Origin: Mycolicibacterium tusciae JS617
Lineage (GTDB): Bacteria; Actinomycetota; Actinomycetes; Mycobacteriales; Mycobacteriaceae
Assembly (NCBI RefSeq): GCF_000243415.2
Contig: NZ_KI912270.1
Coordinates: forward strand, 3,782,001-3,846,000
Length of the DNA stretch: 64,000 nucleotides
Direction of reading: 5' to 3'
Shown here: one piece after another, positions 34,721-44,380 of the stretch
Position numbering within the stretch: the stretch's first letter is position 1
Layout of the letters: each line of letters opens with the position of its first letter
Position numbers and translations under genes: made by a program
Notes under the pieces: model-generated
The model's database searches: none
Seen by the model: only the letters and a program-made list of their open reading frames with translations
Told to the model about the DNA's origin: nothing

Positions 34721-35980
34721 CTAGTTGTTGGTGGGTGGTTGGGGTTGGAAGGGGTCGTAGTACCACCAGTCGGCGCGTTCGCCGAGGGGTCCGGGGTAGG
34801 GCGCTACGTCGGGTGGGGGCCGATTCGGTGGGCGGGCAAGCGATCCCGAACTCAGTGTGCGGCCGTCACTGTCGGTGACGGTGAGGCGCTCGGGTGGTCC
34901 TGTGATGGTGATGACACCGCGGTGATGCAACCGGTGATGGTAGGGGCACAGCAAGACGAGGTTGGTCAGGTCGGTGGGCCCGCCGTCTTCCCAGTGCTGG
35001 ATGTGGTGGGCGTGCAGACCGCGGGTGCCGGCGCAACCGGGCACCGCACAGGTGGGATGGCGGAACTCCAGCGCACGACGCAGTCGGCGGTTGATGGTGC
35101 GGGTGGTGCGCCCAGCACCGATGGGCTGTCCGTCGCGGTGAAACCACGCTTCGCAGGTGGCATCACAGGTGAGGTATTGGCGTTGGGCGTCGGACAGCAG
35201 CGGCCCCAGGTGCAACTGGGCGATGCGGTCTTTGACGTCGAGGTGGGCGACCACGGTGGTGCGTTGTCCGTGGGGGCGGCCGGCGACGTCGGTGTCCCAT
35301 CCGGCTTCGATCAGACTCATGAACGCATCACCGGTGTCGGGCAGCGGCGGCCGTTGATCCGCGCAGGGCTCACCGTCCTGATGGTCACGTTTCCACTGCA
35401 CGATCAGTGCATCCAGGTGTGACTGCAGGGCCGCGTCGAACGTGGCCGCATCCAGTGGGCCCAGTGTGATCTTCCAGGTAGTGGACTGCTCGTCGCAGGT
35501 CTTGGTGATCGCGCGCTCCGGGACGGGTTCGCGCCACGGTTCGGGTTCGGGTTTAGGGCGTGGTTGCAGTTTGAGGGCGGTGCGGAGTTGGTTGACGGTG
35601 GCGACGTCGGCCAGCGCCACGTAATGCTCATCGGATCCGGGGGCGGCCTTTTCGGCGATGATGCCGACCTGATCCAGCGACAGTCGCCCTTCGCGCAGGC
35701 CCGCCACGCACCGCGGGAACTCCTCGATCCGGTGGGCCAGGGTGGCGATGGTCTGGGCGTTTCTCGTCGAGCTGCCGGTCTTCCACGCCACCAACGCCGC
35801 GACCGAGCGTGCCCCGGTCATACCCACCAGGTTGCCGTGATCCATCGCGGCGACGATGTCCACGATGCGCCCATCGATGGCGTTGCGCTGACCCATCAAC
35901 TCGCCCAACTCGTCGAACAACACCTCCAGACGATCCGCCGGACCCATCACCGGTGCGTCAGAAGTTGCGGTCGAGGACAT
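34721..35980 (-). CDS. DUF222 / HNH endonuclease domain protein (13E12 family)
   Basis: The 419-residue protein has the N-terminal helical DUF222 domain of the mycobacterial 13E12 family (about residues 10-300). A C-terminal HNH nuclease domain follows: HHIQHWEDGGPTDLTNLVLLC, then PYHHRLHHRG with an upstream CAVPGCAGTRGLHAHH zinc/active-site segment. A proline-rich tail follows. Start ATG 35980 (MSSTATSDAPVMG) is preferred to 36037 because the 19 extra residues (GCGPGLVGPF..) look unrelated. Such genes occur in many copies in mycobacteria, sometimes within REP13E12 repeats; activity is not established. No flanking repeats were seen here. Confidence 0.9.
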   Translation of the reverse strand: MSSTATSDAPVMGPADRLEVLFDELGELMGQRNAIDGRIVDIVAAMDHGNLVGMTGARSVAALVAWKTGSSTRNAQTIATLAHRIEEFPRCVAGLREGRLSLDQVGIIAEKAAPGSDEHYVALADVATVNQLRTALKLQPRPKPEPEPWREPVPERAITKTCDEQSTTWKITLGPLDAATFDAALQSHLDALIVQWKRDHQDGEPCADQRPPLPDTGDAFMSLIEAGWDTDVAGRPHGQRTTVVAHLDVKDRIAQLHLGPLLSDAQRQYLTCDATCEAWFHRDGQPIGAGRTTRTINRRLRRALEFRHPTCAVPGCAGTRGLHAHHIQHWEDGGPTDLTNLVLLCPYHHRLHHRGVITITGPPERLTVTDSDGRTLSSGSLARPPNRPPPDVAPYPGPLGERADWWYYDPFQPQPPTNN

Positions 35981-36130
35981 GAACCCATCAAAGCAGAAGG
36001 GTCCGACAAGTCCTGGGCCACAACCCAATAGCGACAATGTCGCTGAAGCAAGATTTGCAGAACAACCCTGTGTTCAATCTCGACTATAGGAAGCGATCGA
36101 CAGTCCTCAGTCCTGCGGGCGAGTGTCGAC

Positions 36131-37810
36131 CTAGCGGCGCAGGCCGGCGAGCACGCGATCGCGCATCGACGGCGCGGGGGCGGCAGCCGCCGCGGCAAGC
36201 ATGTCGGCGACCGTCGTGAACTTGTCGCGGGGGCGCCGCTCACCGCCGCGGGCGATCTCCGCCACGTCGATGGCCGACCACCCGGCAGCGTCGACCATGT
36301 CGGGCCGCCGGCTTCGTACAAGCTTGTCCAGCGCAGCCGGTCTGCTCACCGGATCGGCGAGCGCCCCGGCGTTGTAGTCGGCCACCAGGTTGTGCACCGT
36401 CTCCCCGGCGCAGGACTTGTTGGTGCCGATGAAGCCGGTGGGGCCGCGCTTGATCCACCCCGCAACATAACTGCCGCGCACGACATCACCCGACGCCGGA
36501 TCGACGACCCGGCCGCCGTCGTTGGGCACGACCGCGGTGGTGTCATCGAAAGGAAGATCGCGAATCGCCTTGCCGCGGTAGCCGATGGACGTCAACACCG
36601 GTCCGGCGTCGATGCACCGCACCTCGTCGGTGCCGGTCGCATTGAACTCCACACCATGCACGCGGTGCTCGCCGAGAACGCGTATGGGCGTCAGCTGATA
36701 AGCCAATCGGATCCGGGGCCGCGTTGCCGGTGTAGATGCACGCCCGAGTTCGGCCAGGATCTCCAACTTGTTGCGCGTCAACGGATCGGTGACGGTCGCG
36801 AGGTCACGGATCACCAACTCACGGTCGGCTTCGTCCAGCACCACATCGCACGTCGAGGTCAGCCCGATGAGTTCCGGCAGTGTGAAGGCCGAGTGCGCGG
36901 GGCCACGTCGGGCGGCGATGACGACCTCGGCCACCTTCGAACTGCGCAGCGCCACGAGCGCGTGGTCGGAGATGTCGGTGGCCGCCAGGGCGTCGGGGTC
37001 GGTTGCCAGAATGCGGGCCACATCAAGCGCCACATTGCCGTTGCCGACGATCACCACCCGCTCATGGCTCAGATCGACTGGCAGGTCGGTGAATTCGGGA
37101 TGGCCGTTGATCCACGCCACCATTTCGGTGGCGGTGCCCGAGCCGGGCAGGCCCATGCCGTCGATGTCGAGGCGGCGATCGTTGGGCGCACCGACGGCGT
37201 AGAGCACCGCGTGATGGTGAGCCAGCAGATCGGCGTGCGTCAGGTCAGTTCCCACGTCGACGTTGAGGTAGAACGAGAAGCCGGGCAGCCGCGTCACCAT
37301 GTCGAACAGCCTCGTCACCCGTTTGGTGCTCTGGTGATCGGGAGCGACGCCGGCACGCACCAGACCGTACGGGGTTGGCAGCCGCTCGAAGACGTTGACT
37401 CGCACACCACGTTGGGTCAGCAGTTCGTCGGCGGCGTACATCGCCGCGGGACCCGACCCGACGATCGCGACCGTCAACGGAGCGCCGGACCGCGGCCGAA
37501 CCAGAGGTGCGTCGATCACCGGAGCCAGCTTCGACGTCGGTGGCAGCTTCCCGTCGGGCTTGGGATAGAAGGCAGCGTTCAGCTCGATGAACGGCAGCTG
37601 CTCGGGTTCCAGCCGCGTGTCGGGTGCGATGGCGCCGACGGGGCACGCCGACACGCACGCACCGCAATCGACGCACGCGACCGGGTCGATGTAGAGCATC
37701 TCGGCGGTGGCGAAGCCCGGCTCGTCCGGTGACGGGTGGATGCAGTTCACCGGACAGGCGTAGACACAGGACCCGTCGCTGCAACACGACTGGGTAATCA
37801 CGTGAGGCAT
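36131..37810 (-). CDS. fprB: FprB, ferredoxin/ferredoxin-NADP reductase fusion
   Basis: The 559-residue protein has an N-terminal seven-iron-type ferredoxin: residues 9-26 (CCSDGSCVYACPVNCIHP) and CVDCGACVSACP. An adrenodoxin-reductase-like flavoprotein follows with FAD motif GSGPAAMYAA and NADP motif GNGNVALD, then a C-terminal GYVAGWIKRGPTGFIGTN-type segment (here SYVAGWIKR). It passes electrons from NADPH to iron-sulfur proteins. It matches M. tuberculosis FprB (Rv0886). Start ATG 37810 has AGGG nearby. The 8-bp gap from the diiron oxygenase suggests that the two work together. Confidence 0.95.
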   Translation of the reverse strand: MPHVITQSCCSDGSCVYACPVNCIHPSPDEPGFATAEMLYIDPVACVDCGACVSACPVGAIAPDTRLEPEQLPFIELNAAFYPKPDGKLPPTSKLAPVIDAPLVRPRSGAPLTVAIVGSGPAAMYAADELLTQRGVRVNVFERLPTPYGLVRAGVAPDHQSTKRVTRLFDMVTRLPGFSFYLNVDVGTDLTHADLLAHHHAVLYAVGAPNDRRLDIDGMGLPGSGTATEMVAWINGHPEFTDLPVDLSHERVVIVGNGNVALDVARILATDPDALAATDISDHALVALRSSKVAEVVIAARRGPAHSAFTLPELIGLTSTCDVVLDEADRELVIRDLATVTDPLTRNKLEILAELGRASTPATRPRIRLAYQLTPIRVLGEHRVHGVEFNATGTDEVRCIDAGPVLTSIGYRGKAIRDLPFDDTTAVVPNDGGRVVDPASGDVVRGSYVAGWIKRGPTGFIGTNKSCAGETVHNLVADYNAGALADPVSRPAALDKLVRSRRPDMVDAAGWSAIDVAEIARGGERRPRDKFTTVADMLAAAAAAPAPSMRDRVLAGLRR

Positions 37811-37818
37811 AAAGAGCC

Positions 37819-38856
37819 CTACGCGACCGACACCAAGTGCTGGCGCGCCGGCTCGCTGCGATACCGGCTTGGCCGACCACTGATCCGGCAGATCCGCCAG
37901 ATCAGTTTCGCGAGCGGATTCATCATCCCGGTGTCGTGGGCGAGCATCCGCACGTCGCCGAACATGTCGCGCAGCATCTGCCGCGACTCGGGCGATTTGA
38001 AGAAGATCTCCTTGCGGACCGACCGCGGGATGTCGAATTCCTTCCAGAACGCGCGCGGCGGAACGATGATGGCCGAGCACAGGACTCGCATTACGACCGG
38101 AACGTAGAGCGACAGCCAGAAGCGCTTGCGCCGAGGCAGATCAGGGACCCGCTTGCGCAGGTACTCGTGCGCAAACGAGATGTGGCGAGCCTCCTCGGCG
38201 ACGTGGATGGCCATCACGCGCTCCATGATCGGATGCAGCGTCTTGCCCTCGCGCAGCACGTTTTTCTGGGTGTGATCGATGGGCTCCTCGCCGGCCAGGA
38301 TGCCGAACCAGAACGGGATCGGTAGCGGCCCTGCGACCAGCGGGATGGCTGGCTGGATCCACTTCAGCATCCGGGGCATACCGGGCACATCGGCACCGAT
38401 GCGGTTCACCATCTCTTGGAACATCATGGTGTGGTTGCACTCCTCGACCGCCTCATGCAGGCAGTACCGGTACTCCGGTGAGCCATTGGGCGTCCAGAAT
38501 GCGTATTCCATGAGTCCGCGGATCAGGATCGACTCGAAGTGCAGTCCGACCTTGGCGACGTTGGCCTGGCGCCACATGCCGATCTCGATCTGCCGCTCCG
38601 TCGACTGGGACTGATACCAGGGGTGCTGGCCGATCGGGTCTGTCGCGGGCAGGATCCAGCGCTCGTCGTTCTCGATCACCGCGAACTCCGGGGAATCCCA
38701 GTCGATGTCGGTGTATGGATTGAAGTTGCGTCGCACCGACCCCTCGGACAATGTGGTGAGCATGTCGACGTACGCCTTATCTTCTGGGCGGTCGCCAATT
38801 TCCATATTGCGGCGCCAGCGCCTGACCAGCCGCGTCTTGGCTTCTTTGACTGCCAT
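37819..38856 (-). CDS. AurF-type diiron oxygenase (Rv0885-like)
   Basis: The 345-residue protein is mostly helical. It carries iron-ligand motifs of the p-aminobenzoate N-oxygenase (AurF) family: FESILIRGLMEY, EAVEECNHTMMFQEM and HVAEEARHISFAHEYL, giving several glutamates and histidines for a dinuclear iron centre. Start ATG 38856 has AGGAGG at good spacing. It is the first gene of a pair with fprB, which could supply the reducing power. The pair is conserved in M. tuberculosis (Rv0885-Rv0886); its substrate is unknown. A GGTAT-cgc-ATACC palindrome lies upstream. Confidence 0.9.
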   Translation of the reverse strand: MAVKEAKTRLVRRWRRNMEIGDRPEDKAYVDMLTTLSEGSVRRNFNPYTDIDWDSPEFAVIENDERWILPATDPIGQHPWYQSQSTERQIEIGMWRQANVAKVGLHFESILIRGLMEYAFWTPNGSPEYRYCLHEAVEECNHTMMFQEMVNRIGADVPGMPRMLKWIQPAIPLVAGPLPIPFWFGILAGEEPIDHTQKNVLREGKTLHPIMERVMAIHVAEEARHISFAHEYLRKRVPDLPRRKRFWLSLYVPVVMRVLCSAIIVPPRAFWKEFDIPRSVRKEIFFKSPESRQMLRDMFGDVRMLAHDTGMMNPLAKLIWRICRISGRPSRYRSEPARQHLVSVA

Positions 38857-38910
38857 CCGAAGCCTCCTAATCGAGGTTTACAAGCCTTGGTTGTGAAACA
38901 CGGTACCGCA

Positions 38911-38923
38911 GGTATCGCATACC
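38911..38923. promoter_or_regulatory. palindrome upstream of the diiron oxygenase
   Basis: GGTAT-cgc-ATACC lies in the 132-bp gap between the divergent diiron-oxygenase and methionine-aminopeptidase genes, inside a GC-rich segment that also contains GGTACC. It might be a repressor site; there is no adjacent regulator gene, so support is weak. Confidence 0.3.
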
Positions 38924-38988
38924 GGGAATACCCCCTTCCGCCGAGTGTCACACCAGACGCGGACGGACAACTGTGACGGAGACCACAC

Positions 38989-39753
38989 ATGGTTGAGTTG
39001 AAAACGAGAACAGAGATCGACTCGATGGCGGATGCGGGCGCTGTCGTCGCCGAGGCTCTGCGCGCGGTCGTCGAGTGCGCGAAACCGGGCATGACCACTG
39101 CCGACCTGGACCGGGTCGCCGCGGAGGTGTTGACGCGCCACGGGGCATTCTCGCCTTTTCTCAACTACCACCCCCGCTGGGCGCCCACCCCGTTTCCCGG
39201 CGTGCTGTGCGTCAGCGTCAACGACGCCGTCGTGCACGGCATCCCGAACGACTACGTGCTGGCCGACGGCGACCTGGTGTCAGCCGACTTCGGCGCCACC
39301 CTGCGTGGCTGGACCGGTGACGCCGCGCGCAGTTTCATCGTGGGCACCCCGCGCGACGGGGATGCCGCGCTGATCGAGGCCGCCGACGCGGCGCTGGCGG
39401 CGGGCATCGCGGCGGTGCGGCCCGGCAACACACTCGGCGATGTCGGGCACGCAATCGGATCTAGCGCCCGCAGTGCGGGTTACGGCATGCTCGCCGACCA
39501 CGGCGGGCACGGCATCGGCCGGACGATGCACGAGGATCCGGATGTGCCCAATGAGGGCAGGCGCGGCAAGGGCATGACCTTGCGTCCCGGCTTGGTCATC
39601 GCGATCGAACCGATGCTGATCGCCGATGGCACCGACGAGTACCGTCACGATGCCGATGGTTGGACGTTGCGGACGCTGTCGGGTGCACGCGCGGCGCACA
39701 GCGAACACACCGTCGCCGTCACCGCCGACGGCGCGCGCATCCTCACCAACTGA
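38989..39753 (+). CDS. map: methionine aminopeptidase type I
   Basis: The 254-residue pita-bread-fold metallopeptidase removes N-terminal methionine. Metal ligands are visible: aspartates in SADFGATLRGWTGDAA, histidine in GGHGIGRTMHE, glutamate in AIEPML and the last glutamate in SEHTVAVT. The substrate-proximal histidine is in VVHGIP. There is no SH3-type N-terminal extension. Start ATG 38989 (MVELKTRTEID). It is divergent from the diiron oxygenase and convergent with the CAP protein. I do not say which of the several mycobacterial map paralogues it is. Confidence 0.93.
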   Translation: MVELKTRTEIDSMADAGAVVAEALRAVVECAKPGMTTADLDRVAAEVLTRHGAFSPFLNYHPRWAPTPFPGVLCVSVNDAVVHGIPNDYVLADGDLVSADFGATLRGWTGDAARSFIVGTPRDGDAALIEAADAALAAGIAAVRPGNTLGDVGHAIGSSARSAGYGMLADHGGHGIGRTMHEDPDVPNEGRRGKGMTLRPGLVIAIEPMLIADGTDEYRHDADGWTLRTLSGARAAHSEHTVAVTADGARILTN

Positions 39754-39773
39754 CGACTCGCCCGACCGCGGCC

Positions 39774-40265
39774 CTACTTAGTCCCGAAATCCCCCGTCAC
39801 GGTCAGCATGCTGCCGCTTCGCACCGCCGAGAACCCCGCCTCGGTCAGCGCACAGTCGGTGATGACTGCGCGGTGACCCGGGCTGTTCATCCACCAATTC
39901 ACTGCAGCAGCCGGGCTACCGCCTGGGCCGTTGGCCCAAAAGACGATCTCACCGAGATCGCTGTACGACGTGTACCCGGCTTCCGTGACTCGCTGGACAA
40001 CGGAGGAGCCGTCGGAACCGGTGTGAGCCTGCACTCCGGTCCTGAGCATGTCGTTGGCATGGCGCGCCGCCGACGCCGTCAGCTGCGGATTCGGCGCCAC
40101 CGGACCACAACCATTGGCCGCGCGCGTGGCGTTGATCTGGTTCAGCACCGCGCCGCCCTCGTCACCAGCGGCTTGCGCCGGCACCGCGGCAATCGCCGCA
40201 CCAAAAGCCATCATCGCCGCTGCACACACCGGCATGAGCGACGAAACATTCCCATGACTGATCAC
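39774..40265 (-). CDS. secreted CAP (SCP/PR-1) domain protein
   Basis: The 163-residue protein begins with a signal peptide (LMPVCAAAMMAFGAAIAAVPAQAAG). A CAP domain follows, with LNQINATRAANGCGPVAPNPQLTASA, RHANDM, LGEIVFWANG and AAVNWWMNSPGHRAVITDC. The histidines expected in the CAP cleft are present (ARH and GHR). Start GTG 40265 has a run of six G residues upstream as ribosome site. Function in bacteria is poorly defined. Its promoter region faces serC. Confidence 0.88.
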   Translation of the reverse strand: MISHGNVSSLMPVCAAAMMAFGAAIAAVPAQAAGDEGGAVLNQINATRAANGCGPVAPNPQLTASAARHANDMLRTGVQAHTGSDGSSVVQRVTEAGYTSYSDLGEIVFWANGPGGSPAAAVNWWMNSPGHRAVITDCALTEAGFSAVRSGSMLTVTGDFGTK

Positions 40266-40375
40266 GTGCCCCCCAAGGGCTCAGTCCCCGACACATCACA
40301 TTATGGATACAAAACGGTTCCAACGTGTGTTCTTTACCCACTTTTCCCACATTTTCTGCTTCCCCTCCCCGCTGA

Positions 40376-41521
<1,146 letters not shown>

Positions 41522-41607
41522 CCTGCCCGCGTGTCGCCGTTATTACGGGCAGATAACACAGTAGGGTCCCTCTAATCGGGCCTGATGCCAGCCCGGAGGA
41601 GGTCGTG

Positions 41608-42405
41608 ATGCGGGAACTCAGAGTCGTCGGATTAGACATCGATGGCAAACGAATCATCTGCGAGGCCGACGGCTCCGGCGAGAAGTTCATCCTGTTCCCC
41701 GATGACCGGTTGCGGGCCGCCGTGCGCGGCGACAAGACCGGTTCCACTTCCTCGCAAAATGTATCTCAAACCAACGACGAGGTTCCAAACGTGCTGCGTC
41801 CCAAAGAGATTCAGGCCAAGATCCGCGCGGGCGCATCCGTCGAGCAGGTCGCGTCGGCCTCGGGAGTGGACTTGGCGCGGGTCGAGAGATTTGCTCACCC
41901 GGTCCTGCTGGAACGTTCGAGGGCGGCCGAACTGGCAACCGCGGCGCATCCCATACTTGCCGACGGCCCCTCGATTCTGACGCTCCTGGAGACGGTGACG
42001 ACGTCGCTGATCGCCCGCGGCCTCAGCGCCGAGGACACCAACTGGGATGCCTGGCGCAACGAAGACGGACGCTGGACCGTGCAGATGGCATGGAAGGCGG
42101 GCCTGTCCGACAACGTCGCGCACTTCCGGTTCACCCCGGGTGCTCACGGGGGCACGGTGACGGCACTCGACGACGCGGCGTCCGAGCTCATCGACCCGAA
42201 TTTCGCACGTCCACTGCGACCGGTTGCCGCGATCCCGCATTTCGAGTTGGAAGACGAGCCGGAGCCACTCCCCGAGCCCGAGCCCGACGTCGAGCCCGAA
42301 CCGGCACCACCCGCCGCGCCGAAGCCGCGCGCACGCAAGGGCAAGCCACCGGTGCCCGCGTGGGAGGACGTGCTGCTGGGCGTGCGGTCCAGCGGCCAGC
42401 GCTGA
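41608..42405 (+). CDS. sepH: SepH (DUF3071), cell-division regulator
   Basis: The 265-residue protein opens MRELRVVGLDIDGKRIIC and contains the DUF3071 helix-turn-helix-like segment LRPKEIQAKIRAGASVEQVASASG, then FAHPVLLERSRAAELA. Next come a conserved WDAWRNEDGRWTVQMAWKAG core and an acidic Pro/Glu-rich C-terminus. In Streptomyces and mycobacteria the SepH family binds FtsZ and helps Z-ring assembly. It corresponds to Rv0883c. GTG 41605 directly precedes ATG 41608; the ATG is chosen because GGAGGAGG sits eight bases upstream and family members begin MREL. Confidence 0.92.
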   Translation: MRELRVVGLDIDGKRIICEADGSGEKFILFPDDRLRAAVRGDKTGSTSSQNVSQTNDEVPNVLRPKEIQAKIRAGASVEQVASASGVDLARVERFAHPVLLERSRAAELATAAHPILADGPSILTLLETVTTSLIARGLSAEDTNWDAWRNEDGRWTVQMAWKAGLSDNVAHFRFTPGAHGGTVTALDDAASELIDPNFARPLRPVAAIPHFELEDEPEPLPEPEPDVEPEPAPPAAPKPRARKGKPPVPAWEDVLLGVRSSGQR

Positions 42406-42412
42406 GTCACCC

Positions 42413-42443
42413 TTGACCTGAACTTTCGTTGAGGTCCTAGCGT
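42413..42443 (+). promoter_or_regulatory. MerR-type promoter (19-bp spacer) for the F420-type oxidoreductase
   Basis: TTGACC (42413-42418) and TAGCGT (42438-42443) are separated by 19 bp. An imperfect dyad (GACCTGAACTT / TCGTTGAGGTC, 42415-42436, 8 of 11 pairs) lies across the spacer, as in MerR/SoxR-activated promoters. Transcription would begin about at ATG 42450, giving a leaderless mRNA. Prediction only. Confidence 0.45.
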
Positions 42444-42467
42444 GCGTGTATGACCACGCTAGGACCT
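42432..42467. promoter_or_regulatory. 13-bp perfect inverted repeat enclosing the start codon
   Basis: Left arm 42432-42444 (aggtcctagcgtg) and right arm 42455-42467 are perfect reverse complements. The 10-base loop cgtgtatgac contains the ATG at 42450-42452. It could act as a DNA operator overlapping the -10 element, or as an RNA hairpin presenting the start codon in its loop. Confidence 0.85.
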
Positions 42468-43256
42468 GTCGGCCTCGCCAGTGCCTTTCCCTACACAGAT
42501 GACGCGGCCGTGGTGGTCGACGAGGCCCGGCACGCAGAACACCTGGGTTTCTCCACACTCTGGCGGTCCGGCAATCTGCCGATGGTCGACGCCGCGGTGC
42601 GTGCCACCGACGCCATTGCCGTGGCCACCGGCATCATCGCAGTCGCTGCGGTGGCGGCGCCCGACGTCATCGCCACCTACACCGCACTGCAGCGCGATCA
42701 ACCGGACCGCTTCATCGTCGGGCTGGGCGGCGCCCGCAACGCGCATCCCCTGGCGACCCTCAACGCCTACCTTGACGAGTTGGACACGGCGGGGATACCC
42801 GCCGGTTCGCGGATTCTCGCCGCGCTGGGACCGCGCATGCTTGCGTTGGCCCGTGACCGCGCCGACGGCGCCTACCCGTATCTGGTGACGCCGTCATACG
42901 TGGCTGCCGCACGCCAGATGCTCGGTCGCGACCGGCAACTGGCGGTGCTGTTGATGGTCATCCCGGTCACCGACCGGGAACAGGCGCGACAGACAGCCGC
43001 CGAACCACTGCGCTTCCTGACCAAGGTCGGCGGCTATCGGCGGAATCTGCTGCGGCTGGGCTTTACCGAGACCGACATCGACGATGTGAGCGATCGGCTG
43101 CTGGACGGCATCTGCGCGTGGGGTGACATCGATTCGATCGCGGCGCGCGTCGCCGAGTATCGAACCGAGGGTGCCGATCAGGTCGTCCTGCGTATCCTGG
43201 GCGTGGAGGATCTAGCGGCATGGCGCACCCGGCTCGCCGAGGCGCTGATCGCGTGA
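42450..43256 (+). CDS. LLM-class F420-dependent oxidoreductase (luciferase-like)
   Basis: The 268-residue protein is a luciferase-like TIM barrel. Visible features are the N-terminal PVGLASAFPYTDDAA strand, HLGFSTLWRSG, the ATGIIAVAAVAAPDVIA strand, DRFIVGLGGAR and YPYLVTPSY. It is related to the TIGR03620 group of F420-linked actinobacterial enzymes and is shorter than the 61.7-kb homologue. Substrate is unknown. Start ATG 42450 has no ribosome site, fitting a leaderless message from the promoter just upstream. A 13-bp inverted repeat encloses the start codon. Confidence 0.85.
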   Translation: MTTLGPVGLASAFPYTDDAAVVVDEARHAEHLGFSTLWRSGNLPMVDAAVRATDAIAVATGIIAVAAVAAPDVIATYTALQRDQPDRFIVGLGGARNAHPLATLNAYLDELDTAGIPAGSRILAALGPRMLALARDRADGAYPYLVTPSYVAAARQMLGRDRQLAVLLMVIPVTDREQARQTAAEPLRFLTKVGGYRRNLLRLGFTETDIDDVSDRLLDGICAWGDIDSIAARVAEYRTEGADQVVLRILGVEDLAAWRTRLAEALIA

Positions 43257-43262
43257 ATCCCG

Positions 43263-43535
43263 TTATCCCCCAAGCGCGATGGCGAGAACTCCGACCCATG
43301 CGCAGGCCACGCCGACCGCGGCGCCCAGCACAAACCAGCGCCAGACCAGTCGCTTACGCCATTCCCACACGGTCGGAGTCAGGCCACCGACGGCCACCAG
43401 GTTGAGTCCCACGGCCAGCAGCGGATGCACCTTCATCAGTCCCACACTCAGCACGACGATCGCGGCCGCGGTGACCGCGGCGACGAAGGCGGCAACCGTC
43501 AGGCCCATCGCCCACGGGGTCGAGTCGTCGGTCAC
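43263..43535 (-). CDS. DUF2537 family membrane protein (Rv0882-like)
   Basis: The 90-residue protein has three hydrophobic segments near residues 12-33, 38-56 and 66-88, with the phrase AAFVAAVTAAAIVVLS shared with M. tuberculosis Rv0882 as I recall it. Function is unknown. Its start overlaps the stop of the RNA methyltransferase gene by 4 bp, so it is the second gene of that unit. Confidence 0.85.
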   Translation of the reverse strand: MTDDSTPWAMGLTVAAFVAAVTAAAIVVLSVGLMKVHPLLAVGLNLVAVGGLTPTVWEWRKRLVWRWFVLGAAVGVACAWVGVLAIALGG

Positions 43536-44344
43536 GGGTTCAATCTAGCCCGTTCATAGAAGGCCAGTGCCGCGGCGGTGGCGACGTTGAGCGAGTCGGT
43601 ACCGCGCGACATCGGGATGCGCACCCGCATGTCACTGGCGCGCATCGCACGTTCGGACAGCCCGGGTCCTTCGGCGCCGACGAGCACTGCCAGCCGCTGA
43701 TCGGCGACGTCGGTCAGCGCATCGGCCAGAGTGCCGGCCGCCGGATCGGGCGTCATCGCAAGGAGACGAAAGCCGTTGTTCCGTAACATCTCCAGGTCCT
43801 CAGGCCACGCCGCCCACGCATACGGCACCAACAACGCGTGACCCATCGACACCCGGACAGCGCGTCGGTACAGCGGGTCGGCACATCCGCTGCCGAATAC
43901 GATCGCGTCGACGTCGAGGCCCGCGGCATTGCGAAAGATCGAGCCGAGGTTCTCGTGATCGTTGACTCCCTCGAGGACGGCAATGGTTTTAGCGCCGTCC
44001 AGCACCTGCGGTACGGAGAGTTCAGGTGGGCGCGACGCCGACGCGAGCACACCGCGGTTGAGGTGAAACCCCACGACGTCGGCCATCACATCGGCATTGA
44101 CGCGGTAGTACGGTGCCGCAACACCGTCCAGGTCTGAACCCAGCTCGGTCAGGCGACGATCGGTGCCCAGCAGCGCCCGAGGAGTGAACCGCGACACCAA
44201 CATTCGCTGCACCACCAGCACGCCCTCGGCGATCACCAAGCCCTTGCCAGTGGGCAGGTCAGGCCTGCGGTCGATGCTGTTGAGATCCCGGAAGTCGTCC
44301 AGCCGCTGATCTGCGGGGTCGGCTACGTCGATTACTTCTGACAA
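43532..44344 (-). CDS. TrmH/SpoU family RNA 2'-O-methyltransferase (Rv0881-like)
   Basis: The 270-residue protein has the knotted SPOUT methyltransferase motifs: NDHENLGSIFRNAAGLD (motif 1), LVGAEGPGLSERA (motif 2) and IPMSRGTDSLNVATAAALAFYE (motif 3). An N-terminal substrate-binding domain fills residues 1-110. It should methylate a ribose 2'-OH of rRNA or tRNA; the target site is unknown. Position matches Rv0881. The upstream neighbour is a MarR gene in the same direction, 36 bp away. Confidence 0.93.
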   Translation of the reverse strand: MSEVIDVADPADQRLDDFRDLNSIDRRPDLPTGKGLVIAEGVLVVQRMLVSRFTPRALLGTDRRLTELGSDLDGVAAPYYRVNADVMADVVGFHLNRGVLASASRPPELSVPQVLDGAKTIAVLEGVNDHENLGSIFRNAAGLDVDAIVFGSGCADPLYRRAVRVSMGHALLVPYAWAAWPEDLEMLRNNGFRLLAMTPDPAAGTLADALTDVADQRLAVLVGAEGPGLSERAMRASDMRVRIPMSRGTDSLNVATAAALAFYERARLNP

Positions 44345-44380
44345 TCCCCGCTCGCTACGCTCGTGTCCGCCGGATAACGC

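Noticed and set aside
37811..38080. Upstream extension of FprB
   Set aside because: It lies within the end of the diiron oxygenase in another frame; the ferredoxin domain begins right at ATG 37810.
42413..42436. The promoter dyad as a true SoxR box
   Set aside because: It pairs at only 8 of 11 positions and differs from the usual CCTCAAG/CTTGAGG core, so only a general MerR-type architecture is claimed.
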